From contig MU266433.1 of assembly GCA_021014945.1 (NCBI GenBank), positions 29,702-93,701 of the forward strand: a stretch of 64,000 nucleotides of DNA, in the 5' to 3' direction. The notes under the pieces are model-generated. The model saw nothing but the letters and a program-made list of their open reading frames with translations, searched no databases and was not told the origin of the DNA. The translations under genes were made by a program, and so were the position numbers. This stretch comes from Leucogyrophana mollusca (Eukaryota > Basidiomycota > Agaricomycetes > Boletales). Below, piece after piece: positions 24,267 through 36,180 of this stretch (within the stretch, counting starts at the first letter, position 1; each line of letters opens with the position of its first letter).

Positions 24267-25489
24267 CGCTGTTCACGTGTCTGTCACGCTCAAGTCCAGC
24301 TCGCGTGACGTGGTGATGGCGGTGAGGGTGGCGCACGACACTGGGCCTTGGTCGACGACAGCGACAGTGACGACGACGAGCACGAGCACGAAAGGGTCGG
24401 CGAGCAAAAACAATTGACAGGTTCATTACAGTATCCGACACTTTCCCTTTCTTGGCTCGATCACAACCGCACGTGACAACTCTATCACCGTCCCGCCTCG
24501 GTAACTCCCGGTTCTTTGGTTGCGCTGCGTGGTTATCCTTCAAGTTCAAGCATGATGCATGATCTTCCATGGTCTTCCCCTGCCAGTTCCTGCGGTTGAC
24601 GCAAACATTGAAGGCCTCTGCTGCACAAATTCTCCGAGTAAGGAGCAAGCCCACTTTCACGTCAGGATTGAGACTGGCCGAACTCGGTGCTTTTGTATCC
24701 CTTCGAGCCTCCCACCCCCGAGATCGTCAAATTTCGCGCTCATCTCAACCGTGCTTTACATTCTGCGACGCTGTGCCCTTGAACATATCTATTCCCCTCT
24801 TTGTTATCCGACGCCTTTACTTCATACTTATGTTCAGTCGCTGGTCCTCAGTCAGCTGCAAATAACCATAACCTACGAAGGATTTCCATCAACCCAACAG
24901 CAGCATTATTAATGTTTTCAATCTATCCAGGTCCTCCCTCTCTGGAGATCCAGGGAAAGTGGACTCCCTGTATCTACTTGGGCGGGCAGAACCTTGCCTC
25001 TCTGGACCAACGTATCGCTGGCTTCCACTGTGTCGCCGCATGCCATCAATGATTTCACTGACTGACTAACAAGTTTATGGACAGTTCAATGGCTCTATGG
25101 ACGCGTAGCACGCGTGATTGAGCTTTATAATTAGAAACGCCAGCGCATGGCCTCTTTATCTGGCAAGTTAACGTCTTGCGCAGATGCTATCAGCACATAG
25201 CCGGACTTCAGCCTCTGGAGATCTTTGGTGGCGATTTTCGTTCCACTGGACGGCAGGTATGTGCGCCACGTGCAAGTGTCTGACTTGACCCAACTTCCAA
25301 GGAACCCGGGCGATCCACTTCTCCCTGCTGCGCTACATAGATGAACATCAGCACCTGTAAGAAATGGAAGAAACACTCCATAAGTGCCATAATTGTCAGT
25401 AGTACGGATGAGGGGTACTCGCGAATCGCATAGGCCGGCACCTCTGTAACAATCTACCCACTCATATCAGCCTTTCGGTCGTCACCATC
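24267..25489. other. Intergenic stretch with part of the small-protein upstream block
   Basis: 24.27-25.05 kb is the 5' side of the coiled-coil gene and shows nothing I can assign. From about 25.08 to 25.26 kb the sequence resembles the upstream block of the small-protein genes (compare 34.19-34.36 kb: CTCT-TGGA, then CTCTNGAGA-TTTTTGGTGGC). This supports the pseudogene at 25490 being a complete old duplicate with its own flank. Confidence 0.5.
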
Positions 25490-25966
25490 ATGTCCAGTGC
25501 ACCTGTGACCTTCACCCTCGAGGCTGGACATTGCGGCCCAGTCACTAATGTAAGTGAACTCCTCGCTCGCTCCTACCATTCCATAACACTGACAACCCTC
25601 CCAGATCGCCCATGCCGAATTCCAGCAAAGGATCGTCATTGAGGTCATTGGAGACGGCACCCCGCTTGCACCCGCCACTTTCGAAGGCAAGGCAGGAGGG
25701 TGCGCACGAGGGACGCGCCCGACAACTGCGAGCAATGGCCGCCCAGTCCCTTACATTTCACTGCAGCCGTTCAGGTTACCTGGTTGCCGTCAACAGCTAC
25801 GACGGCAGTGACTGAACGCCCCGAAGTCGATCGGCCCACTCGTTTTGAGTTTCTTCTCCCAACCGTGGGTGCTTTGCGCGTATATTGAATACATAACGGG
25901 CCTCTTCGTTTCCAGATTCAGAAGCAGCCCGGCCTGAACTATCCCATAGACTTCATAGCTGCGACG
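25490..25966 (+). pseudogene. Dead divergent copy of the small-protein family
   Basis: Exon 1 (25490-25549) is intact: MSSAPVTFTLEAGHCGPVTN with a GTAAGT donor. Exon 2 starts at 25605 (IAHAEFQQRIVIEVIGDG, PATFEGKAGG) but then needs a frame shift near 25690 to continue the family pattern (HFTAAVQVTW). Its donor is TT instead of GT at about 25845. Exon 3 (25916-25966, IQKQPGLNYPIDFIAAT) follows a good AG, but its donor is AT. No exon 4 was found. It faces the live gene at 26563-27172 tail to tail. Confidence 0.75.
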
Positions 25967-26099
25967 ATAAGGTGCTAGTGCAATGCCAAAACGACGACTA
26001 TTGTGGACCCATGTGTTTTTTCTCGGTCATCTTTGAGGAACCAACGGACTGTCCCTGCGACAACTGTATCATTTCAGCGGTGCTCCAGCCAATCCCGAC

Positions 26100-28000
26100 G
26101 TCCCCTCGGTGGTCGTAAAGGCCTCAAGTCCGAGCGCTCATTTGCAGGCAAGGCGTTACGGGAAAACTGTCTGCGCTTTGAGATTGATCTCTTGGTGGAA
26201 TATATCCGGCGCACTCCCCAAGCCCGATTCTATCCAGTACCTGCAGCGCACCCCGCACCACGCGCTCAAGGTCACTGAGCCCGAGGTCTTCGGAGCTCGA
26301 TCGACGACCACCGTTGCTGGCTGAGTGGAGGTTCGGAAGTCGCGTACGTATGGCTACCTCAGTCTTTCATCAGTGTCTTAGAGCCTCTCATTTCGGAATA
26401 CATTTCTCAATTCGTCAGACTAAACATCAGCGATACATTCACATTTCACTGTGGGGGTAACTTTGGCTCCATAGCCTAGGCATACAACCGAGACCTCACG
26501 CCCCTTTACCTGTAAAGAAGTTAGCCCCGAAGACATGGTCGGGCGGGTTCAAAGGAAATATCCTACTTGTATTGGAAAATCGTGATGGTGCAGTCGTCGT
26601 GGGACGCCTCCTGCCTAGCCTCAGAGATGACCTTGAAAAAGACAAAGACCTGTTAAGGACCGCTGGTGTGTTCCCTTCACCTTGGCGTCTTACCGTCGCG
26701 ACAAGTAGCTCTATCGGATAGTCCGGCTGAGGCCTCTTCTCAATCTGGGGACGAAAGTAGTCGTTAATCAGTCTCAATCTGCGTCCAAACCACCAGCGGT
26801 CTCGGGGGAAGAAACTCACAGCGAGCGGGCCGACCGTCTTCGAAATCTCCCAACTTCCGCCACCGTGGTGGCTGCTGATCGTGACGTGGACTGTCACAGG
26901 GAAGTTGAACGGGCCGAAAGACAAGGTCTTGCGGTTGGTAAACATGTTGCTCATATGGACCCTAGGGCCTTGGCCATGGAAAGTGGCGGACAATATTGAA
27001 TGGCTATCTCTGGTCACCTCGATGAAGGCCCTTTGCTGGAAGTCGGAGTTGACGATCTACAGCAATCGTATGTCAGGACTAGAAGAGCAAAATAGGTGGA
27101 GACATCGCTTACACCAACGAGGAAGCCGCGGTATCCAGGGTGGAGAGTGAAGGTCTTGGGTTGAATAGACATGAGGAAGAATAAAAGCCGAGCTGAGCAA
27201 AGGTCTTGTTGCAGAGGAAGAGTTGGTGGACTCTGGGATTTTGATCTATAGCCTCTCAAGGGCTTTATAGGAAGAGGAGCTAGACCTAGAGCTCCGCTCC
27301 AACATGATGACCGGGTCGACGGCGTTGTAGAGTGCTCGACAGGATGAATGAACGAATGGTGGCGAGCCTCTCTTTGTCCCTCGGGTCCTTACCCCAAGCA
27401 TGGAAGCCCATATAGAATTTAAATTTCGTCATGGGCAGATTGATCACGTACGTCTTATCCCGGATCCCATTCTCGTCGAGGAAATGACCCCCACCCTGAG
27501 GTCCACCAAAAATACGGCATTTGCTCCGGTCTGTGTAAGTACCGGTCACCCGTGCTAATGGCAGACGCTAACGTTCGAGCGTGTACTGTAGCAGCGGCGA
27601 GCTGGTCTCGCGCTTTCCTTGGAAGTCGGGTTGGAGTTGGGTTGTGTGGAGACTTGTGCGCTGCCAATATTGCCACCGGATATTCTGTAGAGCCTGGATA
27701 TCTACCGCATCCTGATGGCCTTCACGGGGAGCGTTGACTTGTGTGACGCGGCGTTCGAGGAGCGATGCGCTAGCGTCCACAGTTGGAAGAATCGGTCACG
27801 CGCGTGCTCCGGAACCACTAGATTTCCTGATACCTGTGAACTGACCGCTGAACCAATTGGTCACGCACGAGGTCACCGCAAGGGCAAACTCCCATACAGC
27901 GTAGTAGCACTAGCCACTACGCTCGTCCACAGAAGAATGTTCTGCCCGACCGAGTAAGGAAAAGCCGTTCGCGTTTCTTGAATTGCCCTGTTGCGCGGTA
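26100..28000 (-). repeat. Segmental duplication unit carrying the 26.6-27.2 kb gene
   Basis: Besides the gene, the upstream block (27.2-27.9 kb) aligns with 16.75-17.5, 34.1-34.85 and 40.5-41.15 kb. A 3' block at 26.16-26.28 kb matches those at 15.8, 35.8 and 42.1 kb (shared coding-like reading CLRFE-DLLV). Divergence is clearly higher than between the other three copies, so this unit is older. Confidence 0.65.
26563..27172 (-). CDS. Small-protein family member, divergent live copy, 138 aa
   Basis: Exons 27172-27113, 27056-26820, 26744-26694, 26631-26563: the same lengths (60, 237, 51, 69) and phase-0 introns as the other copies, unbroken to TAG. The protein starts MSIQPKTFTLHPGYRGFLVG. Exon 2 holds SDFQQRAFIEVTRDSHSILS, MSNMFTNRKTLSFGPFNFPV, TVHVTISSHHGGGSWEISK and TVGPLA. 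Exon 3 is IEKRPQPDYPIELLVAT, and the end is SHDDCTITIFQYK. Roughly a quarter to a third of residues differ from the 16.1, 34.9 and 41.2 kb copies, yet length, exon sizes and frame are kept, which suggests selection on the protein. TATAAA on the minus strand at 27269-27264 lies about 95 bases upstream. Function unknown. Confidence 0.85.
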
Positions 28001-30730
28001 TGAAGAGTACTTACACGTAAACAGCCCTGCGATAAACGCAAGGTTGGCGCATCAGTGCGTTGCAGAGGTGAGCGCTATGTACTCAGATTGGCGATGGTGG
28101 AGTACGTACTTTGAATGGCAGCAGCAGGTTTAAGTGTTCCTGACTGTCTTGCAGCCGGCGTAAGGTGTCATTGGGCTCTGACATCCTCCGCCCCTACCGC
28201 TGGGCCCTCCGAGTCACTAGCAGCTCTCACGCATTGGGCTTTGCTCGAACTTTGAAACTTCGACTTCGCCTCAACTTCTCGTAGCACCTGCCAACTCTTT
28301 TCGCTGACTTGACTCTGATTTTTGGTCTTCGAGAACACATATTCCGAGGACACACCCTACCTAAAGCACGGCGCCCCGAGCTAAGTACATATCTCCGAGT
28401 CGGCCATCTGTGGACATGTTACCAATCGAAACGGATCCAGATGTTCGTGTGTATCAAGGCGTTAGGATATCGATGATCTTGTAAGATAGACCTGGGGTCG
28501 TTTAAGCGCGACCACCCGGGGGAATCCCCTGGTGACGATTTAATTTACCGGTGAGCCCGCGGTTAATGCGCAGCGATGGAAAATGGCTATTAAATAGTGG
28601 CGTCGCCTTTCCAATGACGACTTGCAAAAGCGGCAGGGCTATTTGAAGAATATCGATCTTCTGGGTTCCTGGTGACTTTCGGGATGGCGTCGTCGGGGTC
28701 TTCTCTGATACCCATGTGGATTGTGCATACCGGGGGACTTTTGTTTCCCGTTCCGCTATGTTTGTTATTTGTCGATTCGGGGTGACCTGAGGCTATGACC
28801 TATATGATATTGGGATTCAATGGACACCGGAACATGTTAATGAACTCGAGGCACCGTCAACGGTGCGGCGAGTCTACAAAACAGCGAGCTTATCAGTCAC
28901 CTTGCCGTCCTTCCGAACATGGGAGACAAATTTTACCCGCTCGGCTGAAATGGGCGAAGGCTGATCCTATGCTGACAATTGCATCGTGGGTTCTACTGAC
29001 GGCCCTCTCCAAGTCTGCCACTAAAATGATCTTCGCGGCATTGGCCGCCACGGTCTGATGGCCACGCTTAAAGGTAAACGCCTAAACAACCCGGTGGGTA
29101 CAACGGAGGCCGTCAACGCCAACATCGACTCGTCAAATTAGAAAGGGCAGTTTCGAGCGTGTGTACCAAGATAGATAGAAAGGCGCTCTATGAGTAATCA
29201 CCTGACAATACGCTTATCGACCGATTGATGGGAACGCTATCCGTGCCAATCTGGGCAGAATTATCAATATAGGACCATCGGGGAAGACATAGAAGGCATA
29301 CACAGTGAGCTGGTTCGCGTTATTCACCGATACGTCCTATTCCTGGATACAAGATTGGGTTGATCGGCTTGAGGGATTGAAGGCAAGTTGGGATTCCGCA
29401 TCGGTTTCATAAATGGTAACAGAGCAATCGGGAACTTCAAAAAGGCGACGAGGAACCTGATGACTGCATTCGCGGTGTGGATCGGAATTTGGGAAGATTC
29501 GTCGGCTAAAAGGTAATCCTGTGCGTAGCGGGAGGCTACCACCACATCAAAAGAGGCAAGCCGCAAGCCTTCCTAAAGCTAACTTATGAGCTGGCCGATG
29601 ACTTCGGTGGGGAACAATGGAGCTCACGCGAACAACATGCAGGTACGAGGAAAGGACCGGGGGGGCTCATAGCCGTGACATGTGGTGAGCGCCCCTTACA
29701 GCCAACAGTGACCGGAAGGGGCGCGGTGGTGCAGCCTACGCTGCTTCATCTGAGTACATGAATGCCGCACCGGCCAGCCTCCACATGTCTTACGACATTT
29801 TGGAGGCAGTCCTGCGGATGGTGGATGGGACTTGAGGACCTGCCCCTGCCATTGGGAACAATCAACGCAGTAGCTTACAAATACCATAGGTGATAAACAT
29901 TTCTCGTTTTCCCGAACTGGATCAGGGCAAATGGGTTCACCACCGGTGTCCAGTTCTCCGCCGTCTCGCATTTGGGGAGAAGAGTTTGCAACATGGATTT
30001 TGCTGACGGTTATCAAATCGAGGCGCGTGAGATGACTTAACAGGGGGCACCACACATCGCAGGAACATTTTGGCATCAATACCCCGTTTTCGGGGCGCAG
30101 CTATGAATATTACTTACCCTAGCTATATTTTCGTGGGGTGACTGGCTTTGAGTGAGAGCTCCGGCAACCAGAAGCTCAACCATCGCAGGTTTGGTCTGGG
30201 TCGATCATCCAGTGGGAATACCGGCGACAGGCATCTTGATGTAGGCCAGGAATCCAAGGGTGCAGCCGCTAATTGGGAACCTCTTCAGAGGTTCGAATCA
30301 GACTCGGCGTCGTGTGTAGCAAGATCCGGCGTGCCGTTGCGATGCTCCCAGAGGTAGTTATGTATATGTGACTTACCGACAGGGCTGACGGGTATTGTAA
30401 AGGCGCCTCTGTCACAAAGAAAGGCGCGAAGCCTTCACTTTGTCACAGAATATTGGTGGACCTCAGCGAGTCTTTGTTGATCAGAATGAGAGAATGTTGT
30501 GAATGGGGAGGAGGAAGAGGCGTTGCGGCGAAATCACCTTATTACATAACAGCTTTACCCGACCGATTCTTGACCGATTTCCAAATAAAATTAATCACTA
30601 ACTCATGCCAATTGCAAGCCTACACCTTCGACAAAGCTTCACCACCACTTCTACAGATACCGTACCTATGCACTCCGATTGGTCACACATTTATTGGCAA
30701 GCCTCAACCCATCGAAACTTCTTGTCGAGA
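28000..30730. other. Gene-poor stretch with an old dispersed repeat
   Basis: No supported gene. About 28.46-29.28 kb resembles 47.62-48.53 kb in short blocks (GTTAGGATATCGATG, then CCGGTG, then GACCG-TGGGAACGCT), suggesting two decayed copies of one element. No terminal repeats or transposase motifs were visible. The minus-strand frame at 29324-29566 has no known motif. Confidence 0.4.
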
Positions 30731-30738
30731 TCACAGGC

Positions 30739-31507
30739 CCATACTTAAACGATGGCAACACCATCCTGTTCGCAGACTGTGGTTCGAACATCACCATTTG
30801 CCGTACGCGTTGACTTCGCTGCTAGAGTGTCGCGACTACCTCTAACTCACCGACGACCCACTGAAAGCCAAGGAATTGCTCGCTCTTGCGAACAAATACC
30901 AAGTCGACAAGCTATGGTAACCCATCATTTCCCAAGTTCCCGCTGACCGGCCAATAATCATATATGAATTGGATGGTTTGGAATAGAAAATAAAGCGACT
31001 GAAACTTGAGCTCTTCGGATCGATGAAAGGAAATGATATGGAAGCCTGCAAGGCGAACATCGAGGATCACTACCTCCCGTGCCCGCATCCACTGTCCACC
31101 TCGCACGTATAGCTTCCATCGATGAAATCCTCCCAGCCGTTTTCTACCAGCTTTCCCGCACGTCGCCACTGTACGAATATGATAATTGGCGAGCGCTCAG
31201 CCTCGACAACCCATTTCACGCGGTTTCCTTCGGGTGGAATGGACTACGCACTGCACCTTGGTCCTTTCTTTGTAACGAGGGCCTGTTATCTCTTTCCAGC
31301 GGTAAAGAGAGATTGCAGAATGTTGCGAACTGCTTCCGTGGGGAGTTGGTCTCTATCATCCATCCCTGCCGGGAATCCTGTCAGAAGTTTTGGGAGAGCT
31401 CCCTGGGAGTAGAGAGCGCGCACTCGTTGGATGAGTTGAAAGAATTCTGCAGCGAAGAGGTCAATCGCAGGGCGATGACGACGCGGAGACAAAGTGAGCC
31501 TGCCTAA
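30739..31507 (+). pseudogene. Second broken BTB/POZ-domain gene
   Basis: It follows the intact BTB protein of 50281-51375 in pieces. YLNDGNTILFADCGSNITIC (30739 on) is the BTB start. DDPLKAKELLALANKYQVD (30850-30915) is the end of the BTB region. PIISQVPADRPIIIYELDG (30921-30985) is followed by an in-frame TAG. The 3' half, SIDEILPAVFYQLSRTSPLY to LDELKEFCSEEVNRRA (31100-31475), is open. Several frame changes and most of the BTB core between 30.81 and 30.85 kb are missing. It is dead, but its 3' half is better preserved than its 5' half. Confidence 0.65.
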
Positions 31508-32115
31508 AGGAGGAAGGCTGGACAGAAGATCACTCGGTGGGACGAGGTACAGGACTTTTCTCCCGAGTCTCCTGTGTCTCTCGCTTTCGTTTACTGCTTT
31601 CGATGCTTTCTTTATTATGATTTCGTCCGTTCTTCAGTTCAAGACTCCGTGAATATAATAGCTATGCCGCCGAGCTCTGCAGAGGGGCATGCAAACTAGT
31701 TAGATCGTGACTGACACACGCGTGGACTCGGAGTCAAAGATGCACGAACAAGATACCATTTCCCAAGGGCAACGAAGCCATGACAGTGAACGGTGACGAG
31801 CGATTACTGGCAACGAGAAGCTACGAGATAATTTATTTACGCAGCTGGGGGCTCCTGGAACTCAGGGAAAGCAGACGACAACTCACTCTGATCAAGAACG
31901 CCAACAATGCTTCCGCCCCACGTTTGGTCACTTCAAAGGATGTTTCTTGAAATGAAATGTTGGGCTAATACACGAATGCAGTGGACTAATTACAGCAATA
32001 CAAGCACATTACACTGGTCACAATTCGGACTTCTTGGCTCAGAACTGTTCGGTCTACCTACGAGAAAGAGAGTTCAGCTCAACTTTGTCGAAAGAAAAGT
32101 CTGGAAGAGATATCC

Positions 32116-32685
32116 TTACTCCAGCTGCATAATAATCTGAACAGTGCAATCGTCACGGAATTCATCCTTTGGATTCTCAGCGATCACCTGCAGAGTACCA
32201 AGGATGAAAACGTTGCCACCACATGTCGCTCGCGCCTTACCGTCGCTGCAATAAAATCCAAGGGATTACCCCCCTTGACCTAGAAGAACAGCATCAATTC
32301 ACCTGGGATCAAAGCATTAAGAATGCCAGCCCGAAAGAGACTTACAATGATAGGGTCCTTCGGCTGCCAGTGATGCACACTGATGATCTTGACAGTGATG
32401 ATTGCGGTAAAGTCGAACGGGCCGACAGTCCAATACCCTTGGTCGTTGATTAGGCTTTTCAAGGGCACTCTAACCCCTTGGCCCGAAAAAGTAGTGGACG
32501 CAAGCCGCTCGTCGTCCTCTTTCGTCACCTCGACGGACGCCTCTTGGACGACGTCGGAATTAACGATCTGGAGCAGTCAGCAGTGAGCGTCGAAGATGAC
32601 GAAAAGCAGGGTAGTGGTTACTGACACCAGTGACAATGGCGCTGAATCTAGGTGGTAGAGTGATGGCGACCCCGGGAGTAGACAT
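32116..32685 (-). CDS. Small-protein family, subfamily 2, 4 exons, 130 aa
   Basis: Exons 32685-32626, 32567-32346, 32279-32241, 32187-32116 (60, 222, 39, 72 nt), all phase 0 and GT-AG. Protein: MSTPGVAITLPPRFSAIVTG, then SDVVQEASVEVTKEDDERLA, GVRVPLKSLINDQGYWTVGP and FDFTAIITVKIISVHHW in exon 2, VKGGNPLDFIAAT in exon 3, and DDCTVQIIMQLE at the end with TAA. It is recognisably the same family (exon 1 length, GPFDFTA, FIAAT, DDCTVQI) but far from the 138-aa copies. The fragment at 18685-18853 is its closest relative. It is divergently paired with the 138-aa gene at 34893, sharing a 2.2-kb upstream region. Function unknown; probably cytosolic. Confidence 0.75.
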
Positions 32686-33589
32686 GATGGAGATTGGAAG
32701 GCCGGGTTGAATAGGAGGTTCGGTCACACAGAATGGGTGGGGCGATGTTGGGGTCGGACTGCCATCTACCATGGGTTTAAAGAGTTAGAAACGGGTCGTG
32801 GAGCTCCGCTACAGTTCAACGATTTTGGGGATGGACGTAAACGCAAACAAGCTGTGGTTCCACCTTACCGCGAGTGCTCGACAGCATGAATAGTCAGGGT
32901 TCATGGGACCAGGATCGATCCAGCGGGACAGATACTTACTGCCCAATGGGGGTACTCTCGGGCGACAGTCCATCCTGTACTTCCTGAGACACCGCTCATC
33001 AGAATGTCCATTCTCGCTTCAAGTCTCGAGCCTACGCACTATCGAGACAAACCGAGCTGGCTGTGTGACGGACTCGATCTTACTTCCAGATGGGGGAACA
33101 AGGGCAGGCCGTCAGCTCACGTTTGTATAATGATGTCCACTCTTCGAACCACCCCGAGTAGGATGTGGGCAGAGAAATGCCTCTTCGAATGAAGCTCCAT
33201 TCTCTGAAAACAAAGCCGTCAATGGAACCGTGAGTTACCGTCGATTGACAGCACGAATAGAAGTTGCGAAACCTTGCCTTGAGCACACACTTTTTAGAAG
33301 ATACAAGTGAAGCGAAACCCAGCCAGATGCTGACCAAATCGAATCGTAGCACCTTCCAACTGCGTAGAGATCGACCGTTTCTGGTCACGCATGATGTGTC
33401 ATCAAACAGTTGTGGGCAAGAGACCTGGTGAAAGAGGTCAGCATTATCGGTTGAGATTGACATCAGTGAACATATTCTGAACGTGAACAGCAATGATGAG
33501 CAAGTAAGCCACTTTTGCTGGAGCTTAACTGCTCACATGACTAGATCTCAGACTCCGGCATTCTCCGACTGTTTTAATGCTAGTTTGCT

Positions 33590-34090
33590 GAGTTCTTGTG
33601 GTCGAACCTTGGTTGTGTTCAGCTACATCTGGTACACGTCGAACTCTGTCGAACTTTGCCTGTATCGGAACTTATTCGGGGCCACCCATATGTGCACACC
33701 CATACCAAAGGAAGGTTCCCAGTTCTCCGTCAATTCAACCACAGCGTTGAGGTTTTCGATTTACTAAGATCCAAGTCTGCCTTTCTCTGTTTGGGCGGGC
33801 ATGACGGCCTTCTGTGTGGTCGAACCCTAGTTGGAGTCCATTGCTGTTTGCAATGAAACGGATCCTTTCGGCTACATCTGGTACGGGTCGAACTCTGTCT
33901 CTGCTGGAACTTATTCGGGGCTGCCCGCATACTTGCACACCACCCATACCGTACGAAGGTTCTCGGTTCTCCGTCAATTCAGTTGCAGCGTCGAGGCTTT
34001 CGATTTACTAAGACCCAAATCTGGCCTTCTACGGCAATCCAAGAAGCGACTGCTTTTCTCTGCTTGGGCGGGCATAACATGCTTCTGTGG
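33590..34090 (+). repeat. Tandem duplication of about 240 bases in the upstream region
   Basis: Two adjacent copies (about 33590-33815 and 33816-34085) share TGGTCGAACC, TCTGGTAC-GGTCGAACTCTG, GGAACTTATTCGGGGC, TTCTCCGTCAATTCA and TTTCGATTTACTAAGA. The other duplication units have a single copy (for example 40.14-40.39 kb). Confidence 0.8.
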
Positions 34091-34892
34091 ACGAGCGTAA
34101 TGATTGGTGCTACCACGCTGCATGGGGGTTCACCCTCGCGGTGACCTCGTAAATGACCAATTGGTTTTTCGATTTACAGGTTCTGGGACAGTTCAACGGC
34201 TCTCTGGATGCACGGCGTGCGCGTGACTGATTATTCTAATCGGGAACATCAGTGTATCGCTCCTTGAATACACATAAGCCAACGTCGTGAGCGGGAGCTA
34301 CCAGGATAGCGGATATCTAGCCTCTAGAGAATTTTTGGTGGCAGCATTGGCCGCGCTACGTAGACAACGCGCAAGCATCCGCACAACCGAACCCGACCGT
34401 CAAGGAAATCGCGCGACCAACTTGCCGCTGCTACATTACATGGTCGAACATCAGCGTCTGCGCGTAAGGAACACTACAAACGGCATATTGCCGTTGGCAC
34501 GGGTGACGGGTACTGACACAGACCGGAGCGAATGCGGGGAACATTTCCTCGACGGGAGTGGGATATGGAGTCAGTACGTGATCGATCTGCCCCTGACGAG
34601 ATTTTTATTCATTATCTAGGCTTCCATGCTTGAAGTAGCGACCCGAGGGACAAAGGCAGGCTCACCACCATCCATTCATCCTGTCAAGCACTTCACAAAG
34701 CCGTCGACCCTTAGTCTAGTTCGCGTTTATCGATGATCATTCGCGTCGACCCGGTCATCGTGTTGAAGCGGAGCTCCAGCTCCAGCTCCTCTTACTATAA
34801 AACCCCTGGGAGGCTGTAGATCCAAATCCCAGAATCCACCAACTCCTCCTTCGCAACAGCATCTCTATTCAACCCAGCCTTTATTCTTCATC

Positions 34893-35499
34893 ATGTCTAG
34901 CGAACCCAAGACCTTCACTCTCCACCCCGGCTACCGCGGCTTCGTCGCTGGTGTAAGCGATGCCCCAACCCGTTTTTTCACTTTCAGTTCACTGATATAC
35001 GATCGCTCTAGGTCGTCAACGCTGACTTCGAGCAGAAGGCGTTCATCGAGGTGACCAAAGATGGCAACCAACTCGCCTCTGCCACTTTCCAAGCCCAAGG
35101 CACGAGGGTGCACTTGAAAAACATATTCAACAACCGCGAGCACTGGTCTTTCGGCCCGTTCGATTACACTGCGACCGTCCACGTCACGATCAGCAGCAGC
35201 AGGGACGGTGGAAACTGGAGCATCTCGAAGATGGTCGGCCCGCTCGCTGTGAGTTTCTTCCGTTGAGATGGCTGGTGGTTTGGACGCAGATTGGTTAACG
35301 GCTGCGTTTGTTTCCAGATCGAGAAGAAGCCTGAGCCTGACTATCCGATGGACTTCCTTGTCGCGACGGTAAGGCGGCAGGGTGATGCGACTATGGTGAC
35401 GGTTCTGAACGTGTCTTTGTCTTTTTCCAGGTGATCTCTGAGGATAGGCAGGACGCGTCCCACGACGACTGCACCGTCCAGATTCTCCAATACAAGTAG
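34893..35499 (+). CDS. Small-protein family member, 4 exons, 138 aa
   Basis: Exons 34893-34952, 35012-35248, 35318-35368, 35431-35499, all introns GT-AG and phase 0, stop TAG at 35497-35499. The protein is nearly identical to the copy at 41194: by my reading only two residues differ (His for Gln in FTLHPGYRG, Lys for Arg in IEKKPEPDYP). Conserved pieces are DFEQKAFIEVTKDG, FNNREHWSFGPFDY, TVHVTISSSRDGGNW and HDDCTVQILQYK. TATAAA at 34796-34801 lies 97 bases upstream. The two subfamilies face away from each other here (32685 and 34893). Function unknown. Confidence 0.87.
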
Positions 35500-36049
35500 G
35501 ATATCCCCTTTGAATCTGGCCGACAATGCCCATGGAGCTAAACTCATTTACAGGTAAAGGGCCACTGACGTCTCGGTTCTATGTCGTGGAGCCAGAACTA
35601 CACCAAGTGACATGTAAATGTATTGCCGATGTATAGTCTCTCGAAATGAAAAACGTTGTATTGAGATGAGAGACCCCCATCAAAGGTTGAAGTAGTCATG
35701 CGTCGAAGTATTTTGAATCCCAACCAGTACCACTGCACATGGATCAAACGGAAACCCCGGGTTCAGTGATGCCCAGTGCGTGATGCTGGATGCGTTGACC
35801 ATACTGAATACAGCGAGCGTGGTACTTGTAAACATCTCACCAAGAGATCGACCTCAAAACGAAGACAGTGGTACGCAAAACACGACGCGACGAGTTTTTT
35901 GGTCTCCCTAAAGAATTGTCCGAAACATTCGTAGAATCCGCTCAACAAAAACTCTAATCGGGAGTGAAAAGAAGGCTAGGAGGGTATGTTCGACGTCGCA
36001 TGGTGCGCTGGCTCTGAGGTGTTCGGCAATGTCGGTCTGTATTGCGCGG

Positions 36050-36180
36050 TCACGGTCCGGTTTGGTCCGGTTTTTCCACTTCTGGGTGGAACCGAGAACC
36101 GAACGGCGGTCCAGTTCTGGGTAGGCCCCGAACTTGGGACCGGACCAGTTCTGGACCGAACACCAGGTCCGGTTCGCGTT
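36050..36180 (+). repeat. Short GGTCCGGTT/GGACC-type imperfect repeats
   Basis: Repeated GGTCCGGTTT, CCAGTTCTGG and GACCGGACCAG words, partly palindromic, at the junction between the duplication unit and the minisatellite. Confidence 0.5.

Larger units (their letters stand above)
33500..36030 (+). repeat. Segmental duplication unit carrying the 34.9-35.5 kb gene
   Basis: It aligns through upstream region, gene and 3' flank with 39.98-42.34 kb (same orientation) and with 18.03-15.53 kb (inverted). It ends where the GC-rich minisatellite region begins (about 36.03 kb), whereas the other two copies continue for more than a kilobase. Confidence 0.8.

Noticed and set aside
34287..34619. 110-codon frame upstream of the gene at 34893 as a separate gene
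   Set aside because: It is part of the duplicated upstream block and is interrupted or shifted in sister copies; I report it only as a conserved coding-like block.
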